Source of the DNA: Pseudomonadota bacterium
Lineage (GTDB): Bacteria; Pseudomonadota; Alphaproteobacteria; UBA9655
Reading direction: 5' to 3'
NCBI GenBank assembly: GCA_016185255.1
Contig: JACPNY010000038.1
Coordinates: 1-32,537 of the forward strand
DNA: 32,537 nucleotides
Below are positions 1 to 8,467 of the stretch, piece by piece; the first letter of the stretch is position 1; each line of letters starts with the position of its first letter. The position numbers and the translations under genes were made by a program. The notes beneath the pieces were generated by a model. The model was not told where the DNA came from and made no database searches. It was given only the letters and a program-made list of their open reading frames with translations.

Positions 1-141
1 ATAGGCCGTAAAGGTTGCTCCTCCACTTTCCGCCAATACCTTCGTAATCGCCGCCGTTAACGTCGTCTTCCCATGGTCCACGTGACCTATCGTCCCTATG
101 TTACAATGGGGCTTCTTCCTCTCAAATTTCTCTTTTGCCAT
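1..141 (-). CDS. tuf: Elongation factor Tu, N-terminal part (runs off left edge)
   Basis: EF-Tu is the GTPase that carries aminoacyl-tRNA to the ribosome. Only the first 47 codons are present, read leftward from an ATG at 139-141. The protein starts [20 protein letters not shown] and continues [12 protein letters not shown], so the P-loop (GHVDHGKT, about residues 19-26) is complete and unmistakable. The end of the gene lies outside the window. A tRNA-Gly gene sits 39 bases upstream on the same strand, the usual alphaproteobacterial arrangement in which tRNAs are co-transcribed with tuf ahead of secE-nusG. An AAAGGAG-type ribosome binding site precedes the ATG. Confidence 0.97.
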   Translation of the reverse strand, partial: MAKEKFERKKPHCNIGTIGHVDHGKTTLTAAITKVLAESGGATFTAY

Positions 142-180
142 CGTAATCTCCTTTGTTGTCTCAGGGTCCAGTTAAAATTA

Positions 181-254
<74 letters not shown>

Positions 255-268
255 TTAAGATAGAACTT

Positions 269-296
269 CTTATACACTTTTTCCCTTTTCTTGCAA
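269..296 (-). promoter_or_regulatory. Sigma70-type promoter for tRNA-Gly/tuf
   Basis: On the minus strand TTGCAA (291-296) and TATAAG (269-274) are separated by 16 bases. The -10 box lies 14 bases before the first base of the tRNA. This placement fits a housekeeping promoter driving tRNA-Gly and tuf. It is assigned by sequence resemblance only. Confidence 0.55.
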
Positions 297-413
297 AAGT
301 TTTTTTGTGGGTACTGGAAGAAATGTAAAATTTTTTCTCCCGCCTTTCCTCTTAAAAATTAACTATTAATTTATTTTTTTTTGATACATTAACATATTAA
401 TAAGGAGAACAGA

Positions 414-659
414 ATGAAGAGTATGATATTATCAACAGGGTTATTTTTGATAGCTTTTATTTTGAATCAACCCTCTGCTTTTGCATGCAATTATTGGACA
501 AATGCAGGGTGCCACTCTCCTACTCCTTACTGTGAATGGACGCCGCTCAAGCATAGGGATACTCATTGTATGGCTGCGCAATTGACAAGCCCGCAAGAAA
601 AAAAGCAACAACTCCAGGCACTTAAAGAAAAGATTAGTAAAGCTAAGGAACAGAAATAG
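414..659 (+). CDS. Small secreted cysteine-containing protein, function unknown
   Basis: This 81-residue protein is not recognised. It begins with a clear Sec signal peptide (hydrophobic residues about 4-17) and an A-F-A site before Cys25, so cleavage by signal peptidase I is likely; the -3 to +1 residues do not fit a lipobox well. The predicted mature part has four cysteines (25, 33, 40, 52), two aromatic-rich stretches, and a lysine/glutamine-rich helical tail that may form a coiled coil. Four cysteines in a short exported protein suggest two disulfides. A good ribosome binding site (AAGGAG, 8 bases before the ATG) supports the start. It stands alone between tRNA-Gly and ychF, transcribed away from the tRNA. 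Confidence 0.7.
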   Translation: MKSMILSTGLFLIAFILNQPSAFACNYWTNAGCHSPTPYCEWTPLKHRDTHCMAAQLTSPQEKKQQLQALKEKISKAKEQK

Positions 660-707
660 CTATTCATGGGAGTATCTGTGAAGAGGACAGAAAATTACCT
701 TAGATCC

Positions 708-1796
708 TCACACATTAAACCTGAAGTGAAATACATCTCCGTCTTGGACCAGGTAATCACGTCCTTCCAGACGGAGCTTACCCGCAGCTTTCGCCCCCTG
801 CTCCCCTTGGTAGGCAACATAATCTGCATAAGAAATTGTTTCCGCACAAATAAAGCCTCGCTCAAAATCACTGTGGATAACTCCTGCCGCTTGAGGAGCC
901 TTAGCCCCCTTCTCTACCGTCCAAGCATGCGCTTCCTTAGGCCCAATGGTAAAAAAGGTGAGGAGATTCAAAAGGGCATAGCCTTCCCGAATCACGCGCG
1001 CCAGACCTGTTTCATGAAGGCCGAGGCTTTGAAGGAATTCTGTCTTTTCTTCCTCTGACTCCAGCGATGAAACCTCTGCCTCAATGGCCGCAGAGACAAG
1101 GGCCATGTGCCACCCTTTTTCTTTTACTTTTTCTGTAAAATGATTGCCTGTCGCTGCCTCTTCTTCCGCCACATTACATACATACAGGATGGGTTTTGTT
1201 GTAATCAACTGCAAGCGTTGCAGCTCTTCTCTTTCCTCAGGTGCACATTGAACAAGACTGGCTGGCTTGCCTGCTTTCAAAAGCTCAAGGGCTCGTTCCA
1301 TCAGAGGGAATTGAACAAGCGCCTGGGGATCCTTAACGCGAAGCTTTTTCTCTAAGGCTGGCAGGCGTTTTTCAAGACTTTCAAGGTCCGCTAACATGAG
1401 TTCCGTTTCAATGACCTCAATATCGCGCAGGGGATCAATTTCCCCTTCCACATGAGTGATGTCGGAGTTTTCAAAGCACCGCACCACATGCACGATAGCA
1501 TCCACTTCTCGAATATGGCCTAAGAATTGATTGCCTAAGCCCTCTCCACGGCTGGCTCCCCTCACCAACCCTGCAATATCAACGAATTCAAGCTGGGTGG
1601 GGATAATTTTAGCTGAGCCTGCAAAACGTGCCAACTCCTGGAGTCTGGGATCAGGAACGCCCACGCGCCCTATGTTGGGCTCGATGGTACAAAAAGGATA
1701 GTTTGCGGCTTCCGCTGCTGCCGTTGCCGTCAGCGCATTAAAAAGGGTGGATTTTCCCACATTGGGAAGCCCTACAATACCACATTTAAATCCCAT
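708..1796 (-). CDS. ychF: Redox-regulated ATPase YchF (Obg family)
   Basis: YchF is a ribosome-associated P-loop NTPase of the Obg/HAS-GTPase group that prefers ATP to GTP and has been linked to translation and oxidative-stress responses. The 362 residues match the usual length. Visible motifs are the P-loop GLPNVGKST (residues 9-17), the Walker B/G3 region DIAGLVRGAS, and N-V-A-E in place of the GTPase NKxD signature, which is the known basis of ATP preference. A C-terminal TGS domain ends in DGDVFHFRFNV. The ATG at 1794-1796 follows a GGAG box. It overlaps the end of pth by 11 bases and is probably co-transcribed with pth and rplY, a conserved proteobacterial grouping. Confidence 0.97.
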   Translation of the reverse strand: MGFKCGIVGLPNVGKSTLFNALTATAAAEAANYPFCTIEPNIGRVGVPDPRLQELARFAGSAKIIPTQLEFVDIAGLVRGASRGEGLGNQFLGHIREVDAIVHVVRCFENSDITHVEGEIDPLRDIEVIETELMLADLESLEKRLPALEKKLRVKDPQALVQFPLMERALELLKAGKPASLVQCAPEEREELQRLQLITTKPILYVCNVAEEEAATGNHFTEKVKEKGWHMALVSAAIEAEVSSLESEEEKTEFLQSLGLHETGLARVIREGYALLNLLTFFTIGPKEAHAWTVEKGAKAPQAAGVIHSDFERGFICAETISYADYVAYQGEQGAKAAGKLRLEGRDYLVQDGDVFHFRFNV

Positions 1797-2361
1797 GGGA
1801 TGTCTCCGTCATTATTCTGGCCCCATACTCTTGAGGCGATTCTGTCAGCAAAAGATGCACTTCGTCCGCAAGGAGGGGAAGAAGAAAATCCAGCCACTCA
1901 TGATCTTCCTTAGAAAAGTTAGAAAGGACATAAGGTGTTACTCCTTCCTTATGAAGGGGACGTCCAATGCCAATGCGAACGCGCCAATACTGGGGACCAA
2001 GGTGAACATCCAAATCTCTAAGGCCATTATGGCCTCCGTGCCCTCCCCCTTGCTTAACACGCACCTTTCCAGGCGCTAGGTCCAGATCATCATGAAAAAC
2101 GATGATGTGATCAGGGGGAATCTTAAAAAACCGCGCCGCCTCACTAACGGGTCCACCTGATCGATTCATATAGGTCAAGGGCTTAAAAAGATAAACCTTC
2201 TGGTGATCCACTTGTCCTTCAGTCAAAAGGCCTGAAAACTTTGCCTTTTCGGCAGGGAAGCCGTAGCTTTGTCGGATCTCGTCCAGGCACATAAACCCCA
2301 CATTGTGGCGATGGTGGGCGTACTCACGTCCTGGATTTCCAAGCCCAACGAAAAGATACAT
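1786..2361 (-). CDS. pth: Peptidyl-tRNA hydrolase
   Basis: Pth releases tRNA from peptidyl-tRNAs that fall off the ribosome, recycling the tRNA in the cytoplasm. The 191 residues match the family. The N-terminus MYLFVGLGNPGREYAHHRHN carries the conserved Asn9 and the catalytic His19, and FHDDLDL holds the conserved Asp near residue 92. GGHGGHNGLR, typical of the substrate-binding region, follows. It is encoded between rplY (21 bases upstream) and ychF (overlapping its 3' end). The ribosome binding site is weak, which suggests translation coupled to rplY. Confidence 0.97.
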   Translation of the reverse strand: MYLFVGLGNPGREYAHHRHNVGFMCLDEIRQSYGFPAEKAKFSGLLTEGQVDHQKVYLFKPLTYMNRSGGPVSEAARFFKIPPDHIIVFHDDLDLAPGKVRVKQGGGHGGHNGLRDLDVHLGPQYWRVRIGIGRPLHKEGVTPYVLSNFSKEDHEWLDFLLPLLADEVHLLLTESPQEYGARIMTETSHGI

Positions 2362-2382
2362 GGCTTAAGAAAAGAAGAGGAA

Positions 2383-3024
2383 TTACGCCCCCTCCCCCTC
2401 TGGGGTAGGTGCCGCTGCAGCAGTCGTTTCCTCTTCCTCTTCACCAGCTTTTTTCATAACCGTCGGCGCAACGATATTAGCAAGAGCATTGTCTCGCTCA
2501 GGGTGCGCCGCAACCGCTCCTTCAGGAAGCTTGATATCCGTCAAATGAATGGTGTGATGAATTTCAGAGCCTGTAAGGTCAATCTCAAGAGTAGAAGGGA
2601 TATGATCAATATCACACATAACATCTAGGTTATGAATGAGAACGTTCAAGACGCCGCCTCGCTTGATACCGGGAGACTTCTCTTCATTCACAAAGTGCAA
2701 GGCAACAGAAACCGTAATTTTTTTATCTTTTGATACTCGCAAAAAATCCACATGAAGAGGACGATCGGTCACAGGATGGAATTGCACAATACGGGCCAAG
2801 GCCTTTTCCTTCTTTTTATCAAGAGGAAGCTCAAAAACCTTAGACAAAAAGCCAGGGCGGTGAAGTTCCTTATTCAATTGAATCGGATCCAAGGAAAAAT
2901 GAAGGGGAGCATCATTTCCCCCATAGAGGACTGCTGGAACACGGCCTCCGCGACGCAACGCCCGAGAAGCTCCCTTCCCCGTTTTATCCCGCAATTGAAC
3001 ATCAAGTTGAGCTAGTGCCGTCAT
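2383..3024 (-). CDS. rplY: 50S ribosomal protein L25/general stress protein Ctc
   Basis: This is the long (CTC-type) form of ribosomal protein L25, which binds 5S rRNA. The 213 residues comprise an N-terminal L25 domain (about 1-95, with GKGASRALRRGGRVPAVLYG near the start) and a C-terminal TL5/CTC beta domain (about 100-185). The tail is acidic then alanine/proline-rich (GEEEEETTAAAAPTPEGEGA), as in many alphaproteobacteria. A strong AAAGGAG box precedes the ATG at 3022-3024. It is the first gene of the rplY-pth-ychF group; any promoter must lie within the repeat-containing gap upstream. Confidence 0.96.
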   Translation of the reverse strand: MTALAQLDVQLRDKTGKGASRALRRGGRVPAVLYGGNDAPLHFSLDPIQLNKELHRPGFLSKVFELPLDKKKEKALARIVQFHPVTDRPLHVDFLRVSKDKKITVSVALHFVNEEKSPGIKRGGVLNVLIHNLDVMCDIDHIPSTLEIDLTGSEIHHTIHLTDIKLPEGAVAAHPERDNALANIVAPTVMKKAGEEEEETTAAAAPTPEGEGA

Positions 3025-3141
3025 GTTATCACTCCTTTAAACGTCAAGATGATGTAGTTGTATACTAAATCAAGGGCAAGGTGCAAGAAATTTAGATAGA
3101 AGCCTCAACACCGGACGTTTTTTTCCAAACTTCCCAAAGTT

Positions 3142-3301
3142 TGTCATCCCCGAGCTAGCAATTCTTTGTTTTTCAAAGAAAAACATTAGTATTGGTTCAT
3201 CGGGGATCTTTGTGAGACATCTCGTTGCTTTTATAAGATCCCCGATGAAGAAGTTCTAAGATTTGCATTGCAAATCAATAGCTTCTAGCTCGGGGATGAC
3301 A
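3142..3301. repeat. Large palindromic repeat, copy 1 (orientation A)
   Basis: This 160-bp element fills the gap between uvrB and rplY. Its ends are inverted (TGTCATCCCCGAGCTAG and CTAGCTCGGGGATGACA), and an inner inverted pair (ATCGGGGATCTT and AGATCCCCGAT) flanks a central loop of about 25 bases. Each arm also contains its own small hairpin: GTTTTTC-AAA-GAAAAAC on the left and GATTTGCA-TTGCAAATC on the right. Because the two small hairpins differ, the element has a readable orientation. Related copies lie at 18462, 21237 and 24327. The 320-bp gap 3025-3344 otherwise holds nothing recognisable. Confidence 0.9.
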
Positions 3302-3344
3302 ACTGGGGAGAAAAAGCAACAGATTTCTACCTTCTACACCTCCT

Positions 3345-5345
3345 TCACTCAACACCTACCATCTCCAAATCCTTCTCCTCAAGGCGCTTGAGCTCATCCC
3401 TTAAGCGCGCTGCGTCTTCAAATTCCAGGTTACCGGCGGCTCTAAACATCTTCTTCTCTAGGCTTTCTTTGTACGCTTTGCGCTTTGGAGGAGACATGGT
3501 CAGGTAAGGATCCTCATCCAAGGGGATTGTTGTGTGATCCTTTTCATAAACGCTTTCCAAAATGCGGTGAATGGATTTTTTGATGCTTTCTGGCGTAATA
3601 CCATGGGTTGCATTATAGGCCTGTTGTTTTTCACGGCGGCGCTCTGTTTCTTCCAATGCGGCTTTCATTGAATTGGTTATTTTATCCGCGTACAATATGG
3701 CGCGCCCGTCCACGTGCCGCGCTGCTCGGCCAATGGTTTGGATGAGAGAGGTCTTTGATCTTAAATATCCTTCCTTATCCGCATCTAATATAGCTACAAG
3801 GCCACACTCAGGGATATCAAGACCTTCGCGCAAAAGGTTAATCCCAATCAACACATCGAACACACCCAGGCGCAAATCTCGGATAATTTCAATGCGCTCA
3901 AGGGTTTCCACATCGGAGTGAATATACTTTACCTTAATCCCTACCTCCGACATGTAGTCGGTTAAGGCTTCCGCCATACGTTTCGTTAGGGTGGTGACCA
4001 ACACACGAGAACCCTTTTTGGACATCTCCTGACATTCTTGAATTAAATCTTCCACTTGGCTTTCAACAGGCCGCACAAGACAGATAGGATCCATAAGGCC
4101 TGTGGGACGAATGACTTGTTCAGCAAAGACACCTTGTGTCTGCTCAAGCTCCCACGGACCAGGTGTGGCTGACACAAAAAGCGTTGGGGGACGCATGGCT
4201 TCCCATTCCTCAAACTTTAACGGACGGTTGTCTCTACAAGAGGGCAACCGAAATCCAAAATCAGAGAGGGTTGTCTTCCGGGATGCATCTCCCTTATACA
4301 TGCCTCCCAATTGGGGAACGGTCACGTGACTTTCATCCACAAATAGCAAGGCATCCTTGGGAAGATATTCAAAAAGGGTTGGAGGAGGTTCCCCTGGGGC
4401 CCGGCCCGTTAAAAAACGAGAGTAATTCTCAATGCCCGCACACATGCCTGTTGCCGTCAGCATTTCAAGATCAAATTTTGTTCTTTGCTCAAGACGTTGC
4501 GCTTCCAAGAGTTTTCCTTCGTCATTCAATTCCTTAAGGCGCTCTTTAAGCTCTTGTTTGATTCCCCCTATGGCCTGCTGCAACGTAGGACCTGGTGTTA
4601 CATAGTGAGAATTGGCATACACCTTAATGGAAGGCAATTCCGCTGTTTTTTTGCCAGTTAAAGGATCTACTTCAATAATAGATTCAATTTCATTTCCAAA
4701 AAGGGACAGCCTCCAGGCGCGATCTTCATAATGGGAGGGAAAAATTTCAATGCTATCCCCTTTGGCCCGAAAGGTTCCCCGATGAAAATCAATATCGTTA
4801 CGCTTGTACTGAAGGCTCACCAATTGACGAAGCAGATCGTCCCTCTCAATGCGATCACCAACGTTGAGAGAAATAACCATCTGGCTATAGGTTTCCACAG
4901 AACCAATGCCGTAAATGCATGACACACTGGCCACAATAATCACATCCCGTCGCTCAAGAAGGGCCCGCGTTGCGGAATGGCGCATACGGTCAATTTGCTC
5001 GTTAATCGTGGCTTCTTTTTCGATATAAGTATCTGTACGAGGAACGTAAGCTTCCGGCTGATAGTAATCATAATAAGATACGAAATACTCAACAGCATTC
5101 TCTGGAAAAAAGGATTTCATCTCCCCATAAAGCTGAGCTGCGAGCGTTTTATTAGGAGCCATGATAAGGGCTGGTCGTTCCTCCTCCTCAATGATTTTTG
5201 CCATCGTAAAGGTTTTTCCTGAGCCTGTGACACCAAGAAGAACTTGGTTTTTTTCCTTTGCAGCAAGCCCCTCTATCAAAGCGCTAATCGCTTGGGGCTG
5301 GTCCCCTGCAGGGGCAAAATCAGAGACGAGAGTAAAGAGGGACAT
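3345..5345 (-). CDS. uvrB: Excinuclease ABC subunit B
   Basis: UvrB is the damage-verifying helicase-like subunit of the UvrABC nucleotide excision repair complex. Taking the ATG at 5343-5345 gives 666 residues, the family length; a TTG two codons earlier is possible but less likely. Visible features are Walker A GVTGSGKT (about 38-45), the beta-hairpin region [20 protein letters not shown] (about 90-115) that grips DNA, the DESH helicase motif II, motif VI residues QTIGRAARH, and a C-terminal UVR motif ([17 protein letters not shown]) that contacts UvrC/UvrA. It is a single gene between two repeat-bearing gaps. No clear SOS box (GTTC-N7-GTTC) is visible upstream. Confidence 0.98.
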   Translation of the reverse strand: MSLFTLVSDFAPAGDQPQAISALIEGLAAKEKNQVLLGVTGSGKTFTMAKIIEEEERPALIMAPNKTLAAQLYGEMKSFFPENAVEYFVSYYDYYQPEAYVPRTDTYIEKEATINEQIDRMRHSATRALLERRDVIIVASVSCIYGIGSVETYSQMVISLNVGDRIERDDLLRQLVSLQYKRNDIDFHRGTFRAKGDSIEIFPSHYEDRAWRLSLFGNEIESIIEVDPLTGKKTAELPSIKVYANSHYVTPGPTLQQAIGGIKQELKERLKELNDEGKLLEAQRLEQRTKFDLEMLTATGMCAGIENYSRFLTGRAPGEPPPTLFEYLPKDALLFVDESHVTVPQLGGMYKGDASRKTTLSDFGFRLPSCRDNRPLKFEEWEAMRPPTLFVSATPGPWELEQTQGVFAEQVIRPTGLMDPICLVRPVESQVEDLIQECQEMSKKGSRVLVTTLTKRMAEALTDYMSEVGIKVKYIHSDVETLERIEIIRDLRLGVFDVLIGINLLREGLDIPECGLVAILDADKEGYLRSKTSLIQTIGRAARHVDGRAILYADKITNSMKAALEETERRREKQQAYNATHGITPESIKKSIHRILESVYEKDHTTIPLDEDPYLTMSPPKRKAYKESLEKKMFRAAGNLEFEDAARLRDELKRLEEKDLEMVGVE

Positions 5346-5377
5346 AAGCAAACTCTATATTACGTTTAAGCTCTTCA

Positions 5378-5407
5378 ATGTCATCCCCGCGTAGGCGGGA
5401 ATGACAT
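5378..5407. repeat. Short palindromic repeat next to uvrB
   Basis: A hairpin with 13-base arms (ATGTCATCCCCGC and GCGGGAATGACAT, one mismatch) encloses the loop GTAG. It lies 32 bases before the uvrB ATG. The TGTCATCCC ends resemble the ends of the larger palindromic repeats in this window, so it may be a shortened relative. Confidence 0.75.
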
Positions 5408-5771
5408 CCGAAAAACGGCAACTCCAAGAATAATGATTATAACGTTTTTCTTTAGAAAACAAAGTGCTTCTTCAATGAGGATGAGAGAAAACCAACCACG
5501 CCTCAAAATCTGCCCAATGGCAAAATGGCCAATCGAACAATTTGATTTTGTCCATAATTCTCTGTAGACTGCATAATGAAACAATCAAAGAGATGTACGA
5601 AACTATACTCGTTGTCCTTGAAGTTGCCTTTTTTCGGATGTCATCCCCGCGCAGGCGGGGATCCAGAAAATGACTAGATTCCCGCCACAACAGGGAATGA
5701 CACTGAAGGGTAACCCTGATAAGGTATCTCAAGCATGAGGAGTATAGAAACTTATATAAAAGGAGTCTCCC
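5408..5771. other. Gene-free stretch between uvrB and vanX
   Basis: Apart from the repeat at 5639-5703, no gene is supported here. Minus-strand open frames across it encode the phrase LDPRLRGDD, which comes from the repeat and not from a real protein. The stretch near 5525-5575 (AATGGCCAAT followed by a T/A-rich run) resembles the sequence at 22205-22255 upstream of rph. It may contain the vanX promoter, but none stands out. Confidence 0.5.
5639..5703. repeat. Short palindromic repeat (TGTCATCCCCGC type)
   Basis: The element begins TGTCATCCCCGCGCAGGCGG and ends ATTCCCGCCACAACAGGGAA plus TGACA, so its termini are inverted (TGTCATCCC and GGGAATGACA). The left half is a hairpin of its own (CCCCGC-GCAG-GCGGGG). 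Elements of this kind are common between genes in host-associated alphaproteobacteria. It lies about 70 bases before vanX. Confidence 0.75.
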
Positions 5772-6485
5772 ATGCCCTCTCAACCCGCTTATAATTCTCA
5801 ACCACTTCCCGAAGGATTTGTTTATTTACGAGACATTGACCCCACTATTTTAGAAGAAGTGCGCTATGCGGTATCTCATAATTTTATGGGGCGCCCTATG
5901 CCGGGGTATCTGGCTCCTGTAATTATTTTAACTGAGGCAGCAGCGCTGGCTTTAAAAGCCCTGCAAGCTGAAATTCGGCCCTTTGGCCTGAGCCTTAAGG
6001 TTTACGATGCCTATCGCCCTCAGGATGCCGTGGATTCCTTTACAACTTGGGCCAATGACCTGAATGATCAAGTGACAAAAAATGAATTTTATCCGGGGAT
6101 CAATAAAAAAGATGTGTTTGATTTAGGGTACATTGGCAAACGATCAGGCCATACGCGGGGGAGCACCGTGGATCTAACGCTTGTTCCCCTCCCCGTCCCT
6201 CCTCAGCCAATTTGGAAATCAGGCGATCCTGTGTTGGATGGTCGTCTTCCCAGAGGACAACGCTTTGCCGATAATTCTATTGATATGGGATCTGGCTTTG
6301 ATTGCTTGGACGAGATCGCTCATACGCATAATCCCCACATTCCCGTTGAAGCTCGCGCCAACCGCCTTTTACTTTTAAATCTTATGACAAAGCATGGCTT
6401 TAACCCTTACGATAAGGAATGGTGGCATTTTACCTTAAAGGACGAGCCTTACCCAGATACTTATTTTAATTTCCCGGTGGCGTGA
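5772..6485 (+). CDS. vanX: D-Ala-D-Ala dipeptidase (VanX/DdpX family, M15D)
   Basis: This is a zinc-dependent dipeptidase that cleaves D-alanyl-D-alanine. VanX removes the vancomycin target precursor, while DdpX-type enzymes recycle cell-wall D-Ala. The 237 residues include the M15 metal motif SGHTRGSTVDLTL (His127, Asp134) and EWWH (Glu216 as base, His219 as third ligand), all intact. There is no signal peptide, so it acts in the cytoplasm. AGGAG lies 7 bases before the ATG. No vanH, vanA or regulator genes are nearby, so a recycling or nutritional role is more likely than glycopeptide resistance. Its 3' end overlaps the convergent F-box-like gene by 20 bases. A broken second copy of its 3' end lies at 8304-8390. 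Confidence 0.92.
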   Translation: MPSQPAYNSQPLPEGFVYLRDIDPTILEEVRYAVSHNFMGRPMPGYLAPVIILTEAAALALKALQAEIRPFGLSLKVYDAYRPQDAVDSFTTWANDLNDQVTKNEFYPGINKKDVFDLGYIGKRSGHTRGSTVDLTLVPLPVPPQPIWKSGDPVLDGRLPRGQRFADNSIDMGSGFDCLDEIAHTHNPHIPVEARANRLLLLNLMTKHGFNPYDKEWWHFTLKDEPYPDTYFNFPVA

Positions 6486-8154
6486 GGTTATAGCGCATAC
6501 AAAGGTAATCGCCTAATGTACTAAAATCTCCAAATGGCAAAGAAGGAGCAAGACGTTCATAATGTGAAAACCAATATAAAGCTCTTTCTCTGGCATTGAT
6601 CTGTTGGGAAGTTGCCCAAGCTTTAGCCAATTCGTAAGCAATTTTTGAATCTCCTAACTCAACAAGAGGCCCCCATCTTCTCTCAGCCTCCTCTGCATAA
6701 GTTTCTGTATTCTCATCATAAAATCTATCAGAAATTACCCCTGAGAATGAAAAGGGTGAATCAACTGTGAATTGGCCTGAATGCACTCTACCAAATCTTT
6801 TTTGATAGGCACTCTGTGCCTTATAATACAGCGCTGCTTGATTATCCTCGGATAACCCTATAAGAAAAGGCAAATTATTCTGCCAAATCAAAATAAAAAG
6901 AGTACTTTCTGAATCTAGCAACTCTGTATAAAGCTGGACTAATTGTGATTGATAAAATTTTGACATGCCATCCAGACACACGTTCATTAGCACTGTTTCA
7001 AGTCCTTCAAAATTTTCTTCTGCTGCAAGATCACAGATTACTTTTCTATTCTCTATCTCTAAAAGTCCTTTTGATAAAAAGAAAATTAGAGGTTCGTAAT
7101 CATAACTGACTGTAGAGTTGATGGGTTTTTTTTGTGATGTAAGCAACTGACGCAACTGCTCTTTAGCCACTCCTTCATTGCTCAAGGAGTCTGACTCTAA
7201 AGCTAGTTGGTCAAGCCCCTCCGACAGCGCCCCTTCTTTAGAAAGCAAACCACAGGCCTTAGCTAAAGAAACAAAACACAAGCCACAAGATCCGATAGCA
7301 GCAGTATCGCTTATAAGCTTACGTTGCGTTAAAGCAATAGCGCTTAATATAGATCGTGTATTTTTTTGACTTTCAGAACAATCTATCATAGGAGAATCTT
7401 CTCTCATATTTTCAAGAAGTTGCGCTAAATAAATCCCTTTTTCGCTTAACCAACCGAGTATTGGAGGGTTTTTATAGTTTTGCCAGAAAAGACGATACAA
7501 GATCAGAGTTTTCATCCAACTCCCACTTTCTTGCTCTTGATCGCTCAAGCAAAAAATTTCTTTGGCTTTTTGTTTTGCCTCCTCTTCTGTTCTGAAATGA
7601 GGATTTTTAAGAAGCACCAAGCGAAGGGAAGCATAGTTTTTCTTATCGTGAATTTCCAATAAAAGGCTTTGGACATAGAGTGTTTCGAGAGCCGCTTCAT
7701 CGGATAAATTTCGAAAAATCGTATAGGCTTCCTCTGAGCTCACTTTGTCTCCAAACATATGACACCGTACTTCTGTTGGCAAAGAACGGTATAGTTTACA
7801 GAAGGTCAACAAAGCAGCTATGTCCAAAGTTCCTTTGCAAACACGCGCGAGGCTCCATTGAGATGGCAAGTCTAAGTATGAATCCAAAGCCATATGGAAA
7901 TCTAGAGGCAACAACAAAAAGAGAGCCGTATCTTCGTCTTCTTTTATAGGTGTGTCCCTCTGAAGAGATATTATGCTACTGTCTTCTTCTGTTCTTTCTG
8001 GAAGAGGCTCCTCTTGTCGAACTTTGAGAGTAGAAGGAAGGAGCTCATCTTCATGCATAGCGTGTGTGAGAGGACTAAGAAAACAAGCTTGAATGATGAC
8101 AAAGATAAAGTTGCTTAATAAAAAAGAAATAATACGTTTTTTTGTAAGTCTCAT
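6466..8154 (-). CDS. Exported F-box-like protein with Sel1-like C-terminus
   Basis: This 562-residue protein has an N-terminal signal sequence or anchor (residues about 8-32, ending T-H-A before Met33) and a Glu-rich stretch. At about 79-116 lies an F-box-like segment (LPLDFHMALDSYLDL, then LARVCKGTLDIA). F-boxes recruit SCF ubiquitin ligases through Skp1 in eukaryotes. The rest is helical. Near the C-terminus LGDSKIAYELAKAWA followed by RALYWFSHYE resembles a Sel1-type repeat, a protein-interaction unit. A damaged paralogue lies at 11619-13320. AAGGAAACCTT before the ATG is a good ribosome binding site. Export and the F-box together suggest a host-directed role, which is inference; the F-box call rests on motif spacing alone. 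Confidence 0.65.
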   Translation of the reverse strand: MRLTKKRIISFLLSNFIFVIIQACFLSPLTHAMHEDELLPSTLKVRQEEPLPERTEEDSSIISLQRDTPIKEDEDTALFLLLPLDFHMALDSYLDLPSQWSLARVCKGTLDIAALLTFCKLYRSLPTEVRCHMFGDKVSSEEAYTIFRNLSDEAALETLYVQSLLLEIHDKKNYASLRLVLLKNPHFRTEEEAKQKAKEIFCLSDQEQESGSWMKTLILYRLFWQNYKNPPILGWLSEKGIYLAQLLENMREDSPMIDCSESQKNTRSILSAIALTQRKLISDTAAIGSCGLCFVSLAKACGLLSKEGALSEGLDQLALESDSLSNEGVAKEQLRQLLTSQKKPINSTVSYDYEPLIFFLSKGLLEIENRKVICDLAAEENFEGLETVLMNVCLDGMSKFYQSQLVQLYTELLDSESTLFILIWQNNLPFLIGLSEDNQAALYYKAQSAYQKRFGRVHSGQFTVDSPFSFSGVISDRFYDENTETYAEEAERRWGPLVELGDSKIAYELAKAWATSQQINARERALYWFSHYERLAPSLPFGDFSTLGDYLCMRYNLTPPGN

Positions 8155-8222
8155 AAGGTTTCCTTTTTATTAGACTTTATCTCAACCCAGTAACACCGCA
8201 AGAGGATTTTTGAAAAGAGTAT

Positions 8223-8299
8223 ACCATCCCCGCACGCCCCATGGCCAAAAACTTTTCCCGTCGTTGGGAGCACGCGACTTTTCCATCCAGAGAGAGAAG
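8223..8299 (-). pseudogene. accA 3'-end remnant
   Basis: Read on the minus strand, this piece encodes SLDGKVACSQRREKFLAMGR followed by AGMVY, against SLDGKVARSQRRAKFLAMGR then AGLV and a stop at the end of the intact accA at 13552. The DNA is clearly homologous base for base (for example CCCCGCACGCCCCATGGCCA in both). Everything upstream of these roughly 25 codons is missing, and the stop codon is lost. It lies 68 bases before the 6466-8154 gene, just as intact accA precedes that gene's paralogue. Confidence 0.85.
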
Positions 8300-8303
8300 T
8301 GAT

Positions 8304-8390
8304 TTCAAACCCTATGACAAGGAGTTTTGGCATTTTACCTTAAAAGATGAACCTTACCCAGATACCTATTTTAACTTTTCGATAGCGTAA
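8304..8390 (+). pseudogene. vanX 3'-end remnant
   Basis: The last 28 codons of a second vanX survive here: FKPYDKEFWHFTLKDEPYPD then TYFNFSIA and a stop. They differ from the intact vanX C-terminus at four residues, but at about 18 of 87 bases, mostly synonymous. The second copy therefore seems to have evolved as a functional gene before it was lost. It abuts the accA remnant within a few bases and in the opposite orientation. No start or upstream part remains. The rest of the gap 8391-8467 shows nothing recognisable. Confidence 0.87.
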
Positions 8391-8467
8391 ATACTTCTTC
8401 TTTACGCCAAAGAAATGAGATTTTCTCTTGGTAAGCGGGAAGTTTTGTGGTCAGACGCTACGGCTGT

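Noticed and set aside
414..659. Lipoprotein reading of the 81-residue protein (Cys25 after the signal)
   Set aside because: The residues before Cys25 (S-A-F-A) do not fit the lipobox, with Phe at -2. An A-x-A signal peptidase I site explains it better.
666..1058. Plus-strand 130-codon open frame
   Set aside because: It lies antisense inside ychF and has no recognisable protein features.
3142..3301. CRISPR array or insertion sequence
   Set aside because: There are no regularly spaced direct repeats and no transposase frame. The element is one nested palindrome.
5472..5801. Minus-strand open frame of 109 codons between uvrB and vanX
   Set aside because: It contains LDPRLRGDD, the translation of the intergenic TGTCATCCCCGC repeat, and has no ribosome binding site or family resemblance.
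5772..6485. Vancomycin-resistance cluster
   Set aside because: Only a vanX-type dipeptidase is present. No vanH, vanA, vanS/vanR or other resistance genes are nearby.
8151..8333. Minus-strand 60-codon open frame before the F-box-like gene
   Set aside because: It reads the accA remnant in the wrong frame. The frame matching AccA is the neighbouring one.
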